Source of the DNA: Sutcliffiella cohnii
GTDB lineage: Bacteria; Bacillota; Bacilli; Bacillales; Bacillaceae_I
Reading direction: 5' to 3'
Length of the DNA: 64,000 nucleotides
Assembly: GCF_002250055.1 (NCBI RefSeq)
Contig: NZ_CP018866.1
Span: 4,026,869 to 4,090,868, forward strand
In this document: one piece after another, positions 26,901-34,387 of the stretch
Layout: every line of letters starts with the position of its first letter
Position numbering within the stretch: position 1 is the stretch's first letter
Position numbers and translations under genes: made by a program
Notes under the pieces: generated by a model
Told to the model about the DNA's origin: nothing
What the model saw: only the letters and a program-made list of their open reading frames with translations
Databases searched by the model: none

Positions 26901-28560
26901 GAATCGCTAACGTTTTACTCATTGCAAAAATAATGTAATAAGGTGTAACGTCTTCAAGGTCGCCTTCATTTATTTTCGAACGATACTCAATTTCTTTTTC
27001 AATAAAAGCGGATACTTCTTTTACTTCATTATTATTTGTCGCAATGAAACGAAAATCATTATCGTTGCTCCACACATGTGGCAACCATTTCGTAAATCCA
27101 AACTCCGTTTCTTCCTCTTCGTCATATACGAAAACCATTTTCACTTCATCGTAACTGTATAGGGCAGCTAATTGAAAAATTAACCCTTTCGCAAATTCGA
27201 CCGTTTGTTTCCGATCACCAATGACTCCTGAAATATGATCTTCAAATAAAGATAGAGTGATAGGAATATCTTTTAATACTTTAGGAGTTTCACTTAACAT
27301 GTATAACTCTTCTTGTAAGTTATCATCATCAATCGAAAACTTCTTCTCCCCATACGAAATATCCGCATCAAGAATGCCATTTCCTAGACCTACTCTTAAC
27401 TTTAAAAAATCATTTTGCCCTAGTCCTCGCTCCCAAAGGTTACGTTGAACATTTTCTATCCGTTCTACACAATCGGAAATCGGTACATGATTTTCACGAA
27501 GAATTTCTTCCTGCTTTTCACATTCTTCATTGAATAAAACAGCAAAACGATCTAAATATTTTTTATATTTTTCTTGGCGAATTTTCTCTTTCTTATGTCT
27601 ACGCCTTTTATCAAAAGTACGAGTTAAGATAGGCCACATGACAGTACCTAACAGCATACTTGCTGACATAATAATAGCTGGAGTTGCTGCCCCAATATTT
27701 CCATTCGCCATCGCATTATTAATCGCGAAAATCGCCGTACCCATCGAAGCCATCCCCATCGTCATGGAAGGACCGACAACTAACATAATCGGCGTCTCAT
27801 CACCGATTGCATTTGGAGGTGGTGGATCAATTTTAAATAGTGCTTTTTCTACATCACGTTTAAATCGTGGAGAGCGATAAAAGAAATCAACAGCTGGTGC
27901 TTCATACTCTTCTTCTTCATCCGTTGCTTCTGCTCGCTGATTTACAAATGGTTTTAATGCTTTACTCCGTATGGAAAGCTTTCCATCTGGATTGTTAACA
28001 GCAAGAAAGAAGCTTCCAACGATGATTTTGTAGCCCATGATGTAAATCATATCGCCAATGTTTAAGTTTTTTCTTTTTACTTTATTTCCATCTACGAAAG
28101 TACCATTCGTACTTCCTTCATCGACAATGCTCCATTGACCTTGAATAAAGTGGAGCGTCGCATGTTTTGCGGAAACAAACCGGTTCTCAAGGACAACGTC
28201 ACACTGCTCACTTCTACCAATCGTTATATCTAAATCATTCTCGAGCACATACTTCGTAAACGTTTGCCGATCTTCCGTATTCGGTTCTGTAAATACGAAA
28301 GTTTTCACATCCTCCCCTTCCACCTTTAAATTGTATATACTTAACGGACTTAATATTGTATTACGGATAGAGTCCCCAGAATGATCCAATACTTTTACAT
28401 TTTTATTGGACTTTAACACCCATTCGCCATTTACCCCTTCAATTCCAATAAGTTTTTTCGGTGTTTTTCCTGTCGAATCGTATGTCCAATATTGTCCTCT
28501 TACCTTTTCTGGTAACGTAATAGAATTTATCGTTTGTTTATTAATGAGAGTTACAATCAT
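23959..28560 (-). CDS. essC: EssC/YukB T7SS ATPase with FHA domain
   Basis: 1533 residues, standard length for T7SSb EssC. The order is: an N-terminal FHA-like region (about 1-95), a second FHA domain (about 105-185), two membrane helices (about 256-281 and 290-312), then three FtsK/SpoIIIE-type ATPase domains. The first has Walker A GMTGSGKS (706-713) and Walker B LFIISDEF (817-824); the second has GSAGSGKT (1049-1056) and a Walker B-like IYILDF; the third (about 1290-1533) lacks an intact P-loop. The second FHA retains GRS, SxxH and STNGT, the phosphothreonine-binding set, which fits the kinase encoded in the same block. It drives export and recognises substrates at the membrane. The ATG has AAGGGG upstream. 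Confidence 0.96.
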   Translation of the reverse strand: MIVTLINKQTINSITLPEKVRGQYWTYDSTGKTPKKLIGIEGVNGEWVLKSNKNVKVLDHSGDSIRNTILSPLSIYNLKVEGEDVKTFVFTEPNTEDRQTFTKYVLENDLDITIGRSEQCDVVLENRFVSAKHATLHFIQGQWSIVDEGSTNGTFVDGNKVKRKNLNIGDMIYIMGYKIIVGSFFLAVNNPDGKLSIRSKALKPFVNQRAEATDEEEEYEAPAVDFFYRSPRFKRDVEKALFKIDPPPPNAIGDETPIMLVVGPSMTMGMASMGTAIFAINNAMANGNIGAATPAIIMSASMLLGTVMWPILTRTFDKRRRHKKEKIRQEKYKKYLDRFAVLFNEECEKQEEILRENHVPISDCVERIENVQRNLWERGLGQNDFLKLRVGLGNGILDADISYGEKKFSIDDDNLQEELYMLSETPKVLKDIPITLSLFEDHISGVIGDRKQTVEFAKGLIFQLAALYSYDEVKMVFVYDEEEETEFGFTKWLPHVWSNDNDFRFIATNNNEVKEVSAFIEKEIEYRSKINEGDLEDVTPYYIIFAMSKTLAIRAEMLKQVYAKKNNIHISVLTFYDELKTLPKECTMVVELEENVGKLFDKNDITGETITFAPDIFLSKDPNELSVKLANVPLDSSASNFHLPKMVQFLEMFGVGKVEHLNSLTRWKDNDPTKSLEAAVGVDTLGETFKLDLHEKFHGPHGLVAGMTGSGKSEFIITYILSLAVNYHPNEVAFILIDYKGGGMAKSFENLPHTAGIITNLDGAAIKRSLISIESELKRRQAIFAEASKKVGESNIDIYKYQKLVREGVVHEPLQHLFIISDEFAELKTQQPEFMEQLVSAARIGRSLGVHLILATQKPSGVVDDQIWSNSKFRVCLKVQERADSMDMLKRPDAAELKDTGRFYLQVGYNELFELGQSSWAGAPYYPSDKVVVEKDDSVVVIDRNGRPIKEAKMDKKKHTTANPKKQMDVITEYLAHIAKEEKIKIRPLWLEPIPAVVLRDKLMEKYNVSQQETHMLNPIIGEYDDPARQQQCLLRLPLSEEGNTVIYGSAGSGKTTFLTTMIYSLMKEHTPDEVNIYILDFAAETLQAFSKAPHVGDVMLSYEGEKISNLFKMLLGEVEKRKKKFADFGGDYHSYSKATGEKVPSIVVAINNFAAFTEIYEEKEEAVSFLSREGTKYGIYFVLSALSTNVVRFRLLQNFKQLLTLQLNDETDYSTVVGKTEGLYPSKNKGRGLVKTDRIYEFQVAHITDPEKTFQFVREECAQLAESWQGNTATKIPILPENVDIEFLSEYVIKDKSLNIPIGVERNSLRVHYYPFGKSYIHVVLSNDTEFHSFVEKLSVLMATKARLDVSVIDPLNDFKDSVSDTELSYYSSSKELEDLISQMFDLVVFRNNTYKDALEKGEEVENFEQKVYVIHSISALKNTLSSEGAEKLSLILEKGEAKYGITFIIAEQSNNLSGGITFESWYKKHVNASNGIWVGNGITEQYNLKPSKITSEMRDEISSDFGFALQQGKGVKIKLLNAVKENEDNDE

Positions 28561-28950
28561 TTTTAACTATCCCCTTGTGAAACAAGTCTAGAAACTTACT
28601 ATTCTCCTTGATGCATAAGACTCAGAATTATTACTTAATTTACCTGGCCTCTTCCACAATTATCCTGTTAACTCAATCTTATTATTTATCGCTATCCTTT
28701 GTCGATACGGTCTAGAAAAATGGTCAAATGTTACCGGTTCGAAATCCCTGTGTAGTTATTGTGACGGAGTTGTTTGTAGGTCTTTTTTACCCGTTATTGA
28801 AAGAAGCCCATTTTTGTATGGCAATATAACCCAAATATAATTAAAATATTAAAAAGAATTAGGAATTGATGCGTAGGCATATTGGTGTATTGGATATATG
28901 GAAAGGGATATATAGTACCTAAAAATTTCTTTATAAAGGAGGTTATGTGC
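28561..28950. promoter_or_regulatory. Divergent control region between the two T7SS gene blocks
   Basis: 390 AT-rich bases without a gene, between the starts of essC (minus) and the WXG100 operon (plus). It must hold the promoters for both. I see no single convincing -35/-10 pair on either strand; on the minus strand TCGACA followed by TAATAA is a weak candidate. The gene-proximal ends hold good ribosome sites (AAGGGG for essC, AAAGGAGG at 28935 for the WXG100 gene). Confidence 0.55.
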
Positions 28951-29253
28951 ATGGCAAGAAAAATGGTTGTTGATCCGACTAACTTGGATAGCGTTGCAAA
29001 AAAATTAGAAAAAAACGCTAATGAATATGAGAGTGTTTATCATGAGTTGCTTTCTGAAGTAAATGCAATGAGAGGTTGTTGGCAAGGAGAAGATCATATC
29101 ATTTATGAGAGGCAAATTAAAGGTTTAGAAAAGGATATTAAAAGAAACGTCAAATATATGAGAGAATTCGCAGAACATCTTAAATTTTGCGCCAAAACGT
29201 ATCGTGATGCTCAAAGTGAAATTATTACGAAAGCTAAAGGTTTAATTAGCTAA
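28951..29253 (+). CDS. WXG100-family protein leading the divergent effector operon
   Basis: 100 residues with GCWQGED at the turn and a C terminus YRDAQSEIITKAKGLIS, similar in plan to that of the minus-strand WXG100 protein at 18819 (YKEAQTKAVNKANSL). The start is the ATG at 28951 behind AAAGGAGG; the open frame extends further back to 28882 without a ribosome site. It heads a plus-strand run of at least seven genes and should be the targeting partner of the 407-residue protein two genes on. Confidence 0.9.
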   Translation: MARKMVVDPTNLDSVAKKLEKNANEYESVYHELLSEVNAMRGCWQGEDHIIYERQIKGLEKDIKRNVKYMREFAEHLKFCAKTYRDAQSEIITKAKGLIS

Positions 29254-29281
29254 GACAACTATTATATGAAAGGAGTAAACG

Positions 29282-29602
29282 ATGGGAACAGTTAGTTATG
29301 CTAGAAATCAGGTATCAGAAATTGTGTCAAACCGTTCTTCATTAACTAGAGTAATAGACCAGTTGAATTCATTTAAAACTACATTAAATAGTGGCTGGCA
29401 AGCGAAAGAAATAGACTATGTAAACATCGCTATCGATAACATCAATAAAGAGATAACTAGAATAACAAACGAACTTGAATCAATTGAAAATGCGATCATG
29501 ACAGCCGCCTACGAGATTGAGAGAGAAGAAAGAGAAGCACGTGAGAGAGCCGAAAGAGAAGCAAGAGAAAGAGCGGAAAGAGAAAAAGCTGCAAATAAGT
29601 AG
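29282..29602 (+). CDS. Small coiled-coil T7SS partner protein
   Basis: 106 residues, all-helical, with GWQAKE in the position of a WXG turn (about residue 39). Its last 30 residues are an extremely charged Arg/Glu/Ala helix (EREEREARERAEREARERAE) that should form a single long alpha-helix. AAAGGAG precedes the ATG. It lies 28 bases after the WXG100 gene. It resembles DUF5082/YwqH-like accessory proteins encoded before LXG toxins, but I cannot fix the family. Confidence 0.75.
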   Translation: MGTVSYARNQVSEIVSNRSSLTRVIDQLNSFKTTLNSGWQAKEIDYVNIAIDNINKEITRITNELESIENAIMTAAYEIEREEREARERAEREARERAEREKAANK

Positions 29603-29712
29603 TGGTGAGAAGAATACGTTTGGTTCCGATCTCCGAGTCGAATCGAGCCAACATATTTTTTCTTTAGTTCATCGTAAACATTAATAGAACCCTAGAAAGG
29701 AGGACATATACA

Positions 29713-30936
29713 TTGAAGAAAATAAAATTAGACGACCATACAATAAAAAATGCGAACGACCAATTAAGAAAACCCCTTTCTTTGTTAGGTGATTCAAGAG
29801 TAAACTTAACCCAAACAAAAAACAGGATGGAATGGAAAGTTCGCAACAGAAGCAATGCAGATGGTAGAATTTCAAAAGTGTGTTCCGATATTAAACAGCT
29901 CGAGAGCAACATAAAACGAATAGAAAGATTTGTAGCGTCTTCTTCCCAACGATACTTTGAAATCGATAACTTTTTAGCTAATAAAGCGTTGAGGAAGAGT
30001 GGCAACCTTGGTAATATTTATAAGTCGTTAGCTGCATTAGGTGCCCATCCGATATTAGCAAGAAATATAGCTTTGCAAATTGCAAAAGACGCAATTTCCG
30101 ATAAAGTTAAATTACAACAAGGGAAAAACTTGAAATTCAATATATTTAAGAAGGACGGTAAAGTCTTTTTTCAACTGATTGGTAAAGAGATGCGAAGCAA
30201 TAACTCTAGGCAATATAATGATATCCGGAATACTTTAGTAAGAGAGTTTGGAGGAGAAAGCGGTACATACAAAAGGAGATTTGTAGAACGCTTACTTAAC
30301 GGGGGAGGCATACCTATTTATGTTACCGGTAAAGGAGCGAAAGGAGTTATTACTGACAATTACAACAAATTTTCCAATAATACTGCAGTAAATACTTATA
30401 TAAACAGTAGAGTTGATCCAATCGGTAATTTTAAGCAATCGTTTAATAGCAGCTTAAAAGGTGGGTTTAAGTTTTGGGATGATTTTAATTGGAAAGGCGT
30501 TAGTAATTTACAAAAAGGTGCTAAATTCTTCGGAGCTGCTGGAACAGCACTAACTGTAGGGGATAACTTTATTAATACATTTAAAAACAGTAGTGGAACA
30601 GGCTGGAATTTTTCAGAGGAAAATCAAAAAAAGTTTGCTGTAGATACTACTATAGATTTATCTGTAGCGGCAACCTCATTCGCTACAGGTGCTGCATTCG
30701 GTTCCTTCTTTTTACCTCCAGTTGGTACAGTCGTAGGAGCAGGTACTGGGATAGTTATACACTCCCTAGTCAATATAAAATTTGGTGATCCACCACCGAA
30801 GAGTATTGTAGATCATACAAAAGACTTTGCAAATACAGCCGCAAATAAAATATCCGACATTGGCAATGATTTGAAAGAAATTAGAAATAATGCAGTTGTA
30901 TCAATTGGTAAAAACTTGACCAAAATTTTCTTTTAG
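29713..30936 (+). CDS. Putative T7SS membrane-active toxin
   Basis: 407 residues. The first about 90 form a helical hairpin of WXG/LXG kind (KLDDHTIKNANDQLRKPL, then IKQLESNIKRIERFVASSSQRYFEI). The middle (about 100-260) is of unknown fold, basic and mixed. Residues about 268-375 contain glycine/alanine-rich hydrophobic stretches (FFGAAGTALTVG, then ATSFATGAAFGSFFLPPVGTVVGAGTGIVI) like the glycine-zipper pore region of TspA-type toxins. The start is TTG at 29713 behind AGGAGG. It is preceded by two small helical partner genes and followed by two polytopic membrane proteins, which fits toxin, partners and immunity. Toxin activity is inferred; no enzymatic motif is seen. Confidence 0.75.
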   Translation: MKKIKLDDHTIKNANDQLRKPLSLLGDSRVNLTQTKNRMEWKVRNRSNADGRISKVCSDIKQLESNIKRIERFVASSSQRYFEIDNFLANKALRKSGNLGNIYKSLAALGAHPILARNIALQIAKDAISDKVKLQQGKNLKFNIFKKDGKVFFQLIGKEMRSNNSRQYNDIRNTLVREFGGESGTYKRRFVERLLNGGGIPIYVTGKGAKGVITDNYNKFSNNTAVNTYINSRVDPIGNFKQSFNSSLKGGFKFWDDFNWKGVSNLQKGAKFFGAAGTALTVGDNFINTFKNSSGTGWNFSEENQKKFAVDTTIDLSVAATSFATGAAFGSFFLPPVGTVVGAGTGIVIHSLVNIKFGDPPPKSIVDHTKDFANTAANKISDIGNDLKEIRNNAVVSIGKNLTKIFF

Positions 30937-30945
30937 GAGTAGCTT

Positions 30946-31695
30946 ATGTTAAATAAATATGAAGAAAAGGATTTTTTGAAATTAAAGGAAGTTTCAACAG
31001 AAAGGTTGTTACCAAGCAACATCTCTGTTGGGTTAATAGGTGCGCTATTCCTTAGCGCAGCAATAAATGGAGTTCTTTTATACGCTGTTATGTATAGCTC
31101 CTATATTAATAATCCAATTTGGGATTTTGTCTTACCTATTTGTATCAGCTTATTTATTATTCAATCAATAATTACTTTATTCTTTTTTAATCAAAAAAGG
31201 GCGTTTGCCTATCAAAACTTCCAATCTATTTTTGTATGTATCGTAACCTTTAAAGTTTCTGTAGAAGGTTATATCGTTTATTTTGCTATTTTGGAAGATA
31301 GATTTGCACCGTCCTATTTCGGGCTTTTTGCTATCATCTTCCTCGTGAGTGGACTAATGTTTCTTATTCTTTCCATCTTAAGAGCTGTAAAACGTGTTAG
31401 AGATGGACATTTTCGAAAAGGCCAAAAAGGATTATTAGACTTCAAAGACTCCAAATCGTATGTTAGCTTACCAATTATTTTCGGAGCAACCATTACCGGA
31501 GGAGCATTCATGAGAATGTTAAGTAATTCCTATCATCCATTATCTAGTATGCTTGAGATTTACTTTATATTATCCTTAATGGCTTTATTACAATTTGCAA
31601 TTGCTGTAGCATGGCCGGAGTTTTTCTTATTAGCTTACTGTAAACATAGATTTAAAACCTTCAAGGCAAATCCTCCTAAGCGAATAGAAATGTGA
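30946..31695 (+). CDS. Polytopic membrane protein, candidate immunity protein (copy 1)
   Basis: 249 residues with about six hydrophobic helices (for example LIGALFLSAAINGVLLYAVMY and FGLFAIIFLVSGLMFLILSI) and a conserved loop RVRDGHFRKGQKGLLDF before SKSYVSLPIIFG. It starts 9 bases after the toxin gene (TTTAGGAGTAGCTT site). It is clearly paralogous along its whole length to the next protein. Tandem polytopic proteins beside a glycine-rich T7SS toxin recall the TsaI/DUF443 array beside TspA, so membrane immunity is the most likely role. Confidence 0.78.
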   Translation: MLNKYEEKDFLKLKEVSTERLLPSNISVGLIGALFLSAAINGVLLYAVMYSSYINNPIWDFVLPICISLFIIQSIITLFFFNQKRAFAYQNFQSIFVCIVTFKVSVEGYIVYFAILEDRFAPSYFGLFAIIFLVSGLMFLILSILRAVKRVRDGHFRKGQKGLLDFKDSKSYVSLPIIFGATITGGAFMRMLSNSYHPLSSMLEIYFILSLMALLQFAIAVAWPEFFLLAYCKHRFKTFKANPPKRIEM

Positions 31696-31736
31696 ATGTA
31701 GTAAATAAATAGTATTAAATATACATAGGAGTTATT

Positions 31737-32501
31737 ATGCTAAAAAAATATAACGAAGAAGATTTTATGTTATTTGATGATATTGCAACCGATAGATTAT
31801 ATCCGCCTAATATTTCTGGTGGTTTATTAGGCGTATTAATGTATAGTGCTGTAATGAATGCTGTGTTACTATTCGCTAGATGGCAAAGCCCTAATATTAT
31901 TCATCCATCTTGGAATATTATTGTACCTGTTTCTATTAGTATTTTAATAGTTCAAGCTGTGATAACTTTTTATTATTTTCATGAAAAAAGAGCGTTCACC
32001 TTTCAAAGGTTTCAAAGTATTTTTTTATGCTTCGTAACAATAAAAATGTCACTGGAAGGATATTATATATTTTTTACTGCATATGAAGATAAATCTGTTC
32101 CTACTTATGTTGGTCAATTAGGTACATCAATAATGCTGGGGGGAATAGTATTTCTTATTCTTTCAATTATAAGAGCTGTAAACCGAGTGAAGGATGGCCA
32201 TTTCCGAGAAGGCGGAAATGGTATACTGAACTTTTCACAATCTAAGTCGTATGTTAGTATACCGATTATTTTTGGACTCACCATGGTTGGAGGGGCTATT
32301 CCAAAAATGCTAGAGAATTCACTTTATCCTTTCACAATTATGCTAGAGTTATATTTTATTCTTTTATTAGTATCTTTAATACAATATGCCATCGCTCTAG
32401 TGTGGCCTGAGTTTTTGTTGTTAGCTTACTGTAAGTTTAAATTTAAATCTTTTTATATTGAGCCTCCTGAGAGTATAAAACATGATACAAATAATGAATG
32501 A
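31737..32501 (+). CDS. Polytopic membrane protein, candidate immunity protein (copy 2)
   Basis: 254 residues, same layout as the preceding protein. Shared blocks include the opening LKKYNEEDF, RVKDGHFREGGNGILNF, SKSYVSIPIIFG and WPEFLLLAYCKFKFKSF. Identity looks near half by eye, so the duplication is not recent. ATAGGAG stands before the ATG. A tandem pair could give protection against variant toxins. The exact family name is not certain. Confidence 0.78.
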   Translation: MLKKYNEEDFMLFDDIATDRLYPPNISGGLLGVLMYSAVMNAVLLFARWQSPNIIHPSWNIIVPVSISILIVQAVITFYYFHEKRAFTFQRFQSIFLCFVTIKMSLEGYYIFFTAYEDKSVPTYVGQLGTSIMLGGIVFLILSIIRAVNRVKDGHFREGGNGILNFSQSKSYVSIPIIFGLTMVGGAIPKMLENSLYPFTIMLELYFILLLVSLIQYAIALVWPEFLLLAYCKFKFKSFYIEPPESIKHDTNNE

Positions 32502-32558
32502 ATAATTTCACAAAACAAACTAAAAATTCTAGAGTTCTCATAGAACGGAGGGTTCATA

Positions 32559-33017
32559 GTGAAAATTAAACGGACTAGTATGATGTTTAACAATGTAATA
32601 AAAACAACGTATCGAACGAGGATGGACCAATGGTACGAAGAAGCTAAAACGTTAAGAAATGCAATTATCAATAACGGATTGTACGGAACTGGACCTGTTA
32701 TTTATCAGGTAGAAAATATAGGGGATAGCGGCGAGGAAATTCCTGAAGCTGATTACACCTTCCATGTTCCTATCAATCAACCAGTTACAATGGAAGAAAA
32801 CGCTCCTTTTTCATTTGATGAGTTACTTCATTATGAGGATGGTTTGCTGTTAAGGCATGCTGATTTAGATGAAGATATTGAGGAATCTTACGAAATTTTA
32901 CGTGCTTGTGCTGAGGCAAATAACTTCTTACTCAAAGAGCCATTTTATAATATTTATTTAGATGTATACGGTGATGGAATTATCGATATTTTTGCTCCGA
33001 TTGAAAAGGAGGAGTAA
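32559..33017 (+). CDS. DUF5085-like small protein (copy 1)
   Basis: 152 residues, no signal or TM. The GTG start follows CGGAGGG. Features: TYRTRMDQWYEEAKTLRNAI near the start, GPVIYQVENIG, and an acidic C-terminal half (LRHADLDEDIEESYEIL). It is similar in size, order of elements and the phrase GP-[VL]-[IF]-Y with the next protein, and both look like the DUF5085 family often found in LXG/T7SS clusters of Bacillus. Function unknown; a cytosolic chaperone or adaptor for the effector is a guess from position. Confidence 0.7.
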   Translation: MKIKRTSMMFNNVIKTTYRTRMDQWYEEAKTLRNAIINNGLYGTGPVIYQVENIGDSGEEIPEADYTFHVPINQPVTMEENAPFSFDELLHYEDGLLLRHADLDEDIEESYEILRACAEANNFLLKEPFYNIYLDVYGDGIIDIFAPIEKEE

Positions 33018-33019
33018 TA

Positions 33020-33481
33020 GTGATTAATCCGAATGATTCTATTAAAGTGAAAAACGTTCTATCGAGAAAGTATGTGTTCCACTACGAAGAAATGGATCAA
33101 CATATAGAAGATTTTATAAATGACGTGTTTAAGCAAACACAGAATATAAAAGGTCCGTTATTTTATACGTTGAATAATGTTCCAAAAGACGAAATCACAC
33201 ATGTCGAGTTTTTCATGCCGATAGAGGACGACTCTGTCTCATTGTTAGATGATATGCATTTCCAAAGCTATTATAATATCGAAAATATGGTCTCTATTTG
33301 TGTCCAAAACAATTTTGAAACGAATACAGAGATAGCCTACGGAATGTTGTTTCAATATATGGAAGAAAACTATTTAAAGCAAGTTACTCCTATCTTTCAT
33401 GTTCTTTCAGGGGATGAAACGTTACAATATATGTTTATTAAAATAGGAGTCGTGCAAAATTTAGAGGAAGCATGGAAGTAA
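33020..33481 (+). CDS. DUF5085-like small protein (copy 2)
   Basis: 153 residues, GTG start right after the previous stop codon (two bases) with AAGGAGGAG overlapping the end of that gene, so translation is coupled. The pattern follows the previous protein: an N-terminal helix (YEEMDQHIEDFINDVFKQ), GPLFYTLNNVP, FFMPIEDD, then ETNTEIAYGMLFQYMEENY. It is the last gene before a good plus-strand terminator, closing the effector operon. Confidence 0.7.
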   Translation: MINPNDSIKVKNVLSRKYVFHYEEMDQHIEDFINDVFKQTQNIKGPLFYTLNNVPKDEITHVEFFMPIEDDSVSLLDDMHFQSYYNIENMVSICVQNNFETNTEIAYGMLFQYMEENYLKQVTPIFHVLSGDETLQYMFIKIGVVQNLEEAWK

Positions 33482-33536
33482 ATTTATATGGTTGCGGGCA
33501 TTTTAGAATTTGGAAATCGACCTTTTTTTGAAGTGA

Positions 33537-33560
33537 GGCATTTCACCAACATGAAATGCC
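33537..33560 (+). terminator. Terminator of the divergent effector operon
   Basis: GGCATTTCA / TGAAATGCC stem with a six-base loop, followed by CTTTTTATT on the plus strand, 55 bases after the last stop codon. Confidence 0.85.
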
Positions 33561-33664
33561 CTTTTTATTGCATTCTTCTAGAAACTTATAATCTACAGCC
33601 AAACCTTATCGTACTTCCTTTCCTCGTTCACTTATTTAACATTTATATTTCCTCATACATTTTG

Positions 33665-33694
33665 TTATATATGGGAAACTGCGTATTCATCCAT
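33665..33694 (-). pseudogene. Stub of a fourth two-TM paralogue
   Basis: On the minus strand an excellent ribosome site (AAAGGAG) precedes ATG at 33694, which opens a nine-codon frame MDEYAVSHI before TAA. The peptide matches the start of the neighbouring paralogues (MDEIIASYI, MNDNMFSHI). The following about 100 bases show no further match, so this looks like the 5' remnant of a lost copy. Confidence 0.45.
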
Positions 33695-33778
33695 TATTAC
33701 AACTCCTTTTATTAACAAAAACACATTTCTGAGGTTGCTCCTCATAGGATAAAACTATGCAGTTATTCATAACGTATT

Positions 33779-34321
33779 TCAAACTTGTTTATTTTTTGCC
33801 ATGTTTTGAACATCATGATGCGCCAATTTTTCTCTGCCTTCTACAACCACATTTGGTGCTGCAAGGGGTACAATAAATTTGTCTACAAACAGCTCGATTT
33901 CTGTATCTGGTACAAAATTATATGTAGAGAATCTATACGTTTTTTTGTTATTAGCTGTTAAGAAAATACACTTAAACACACCAAACTGCCAGCCAAATCT
34001 CACCGCAGTAACATCAGATAGAGGTATGTCATGCTTTACGTTACAAATTCTATTATTTTCGATAGTAACGAGCGTCTTTCCTTTAGACATAACAGATAAT
34101 ATTTTGATGATAAATGCACCGAAAAACACTAATCCTATGATAGAAACTACTATACCAAGTAACGCTAGTATGATTGAGTTTGGTAATATAAAAAAGATGG
34201 CAATACACATGGCAATTAAGAGAAACCCCGCAAATAATGCACAACCTGAATTAAAATGATGATAGTATAACTCTACTTTATTGTTTTCTTGTTTAATATG
34301 AGAAAACATATTATCGTTCAT
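33779..34321 (-). CDS. Two-TM membrane protein, paralogue 1 of 3
   Basis: 180 residues: short N-terminal cytosolic part (SHIKQENNKVELYYHHFNSGC), two membrane helices (about 29-48 and 54-77), then a beta-rich cytosolic domain (TLVTIENNRICNVKHDIPLSDVTAVRFGW) of PH-like appearance and a conserved end NFVPDTEIELFVDKFIVP. It resembles the DUF5381 group of Bacillus. AGGAGGTGG precedes the start. It is the last of three tandem paralogues downstream of the T7SS effector operon and convergent with it. Function unknown; orphan immunity or membrane stress are possibilities. Confidence 0.75.
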   Translation of the reverse strand: MNDNMFSHIKQENNKVELYYHHFNSGCALFAGFLLIAMCIAIFFILPNSIILALLGIVVSIIGLVFFGAFIIKILSVMSKGKTLVTIENNRICNVKHDIPLSDVTAVRFGWQFGVFKCIFLTANNKKTYRFSTYNFVPDTEIELFVDKFIVPLAAPNVVVEGREKLAHHDVQNMAKNKQV

Positions 34322-34352
34322 TATATATTAACCACCTCCTACTAACTGAAAA

Positions 34353-34380
34353 TAAGAGGTCCGTTTGAAATAGGAGACCC
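34353..34380 (-). terminator. Weak stem-loop between paralogues 2 and 1
   Basis: GAGGTC / GACCCC-type pairing across GAGGTCCG...GAGACCCCTT. On the minus strand it is followed by CTTATTTTC. Short stem with a long loop, so tentative. Confidence 0.4.
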
Positions 34381-34387
34381 CTTCGTA

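Noticed and set aside
28730..28750. GGTTCGAAATCC resembles the T-arm of a tRNA
   Set aside because: No matching acceptor stem, anticodon arm or CCA context could be placed around it, and the loop has an extra base; not a tRNA gene or convincing attachment site.
33488..33715. 75-codon plus-strand open frame behind the effector operon
   Set aside because: It spans the terminator at 33537, has no ribosome site and no recognisable protein features.
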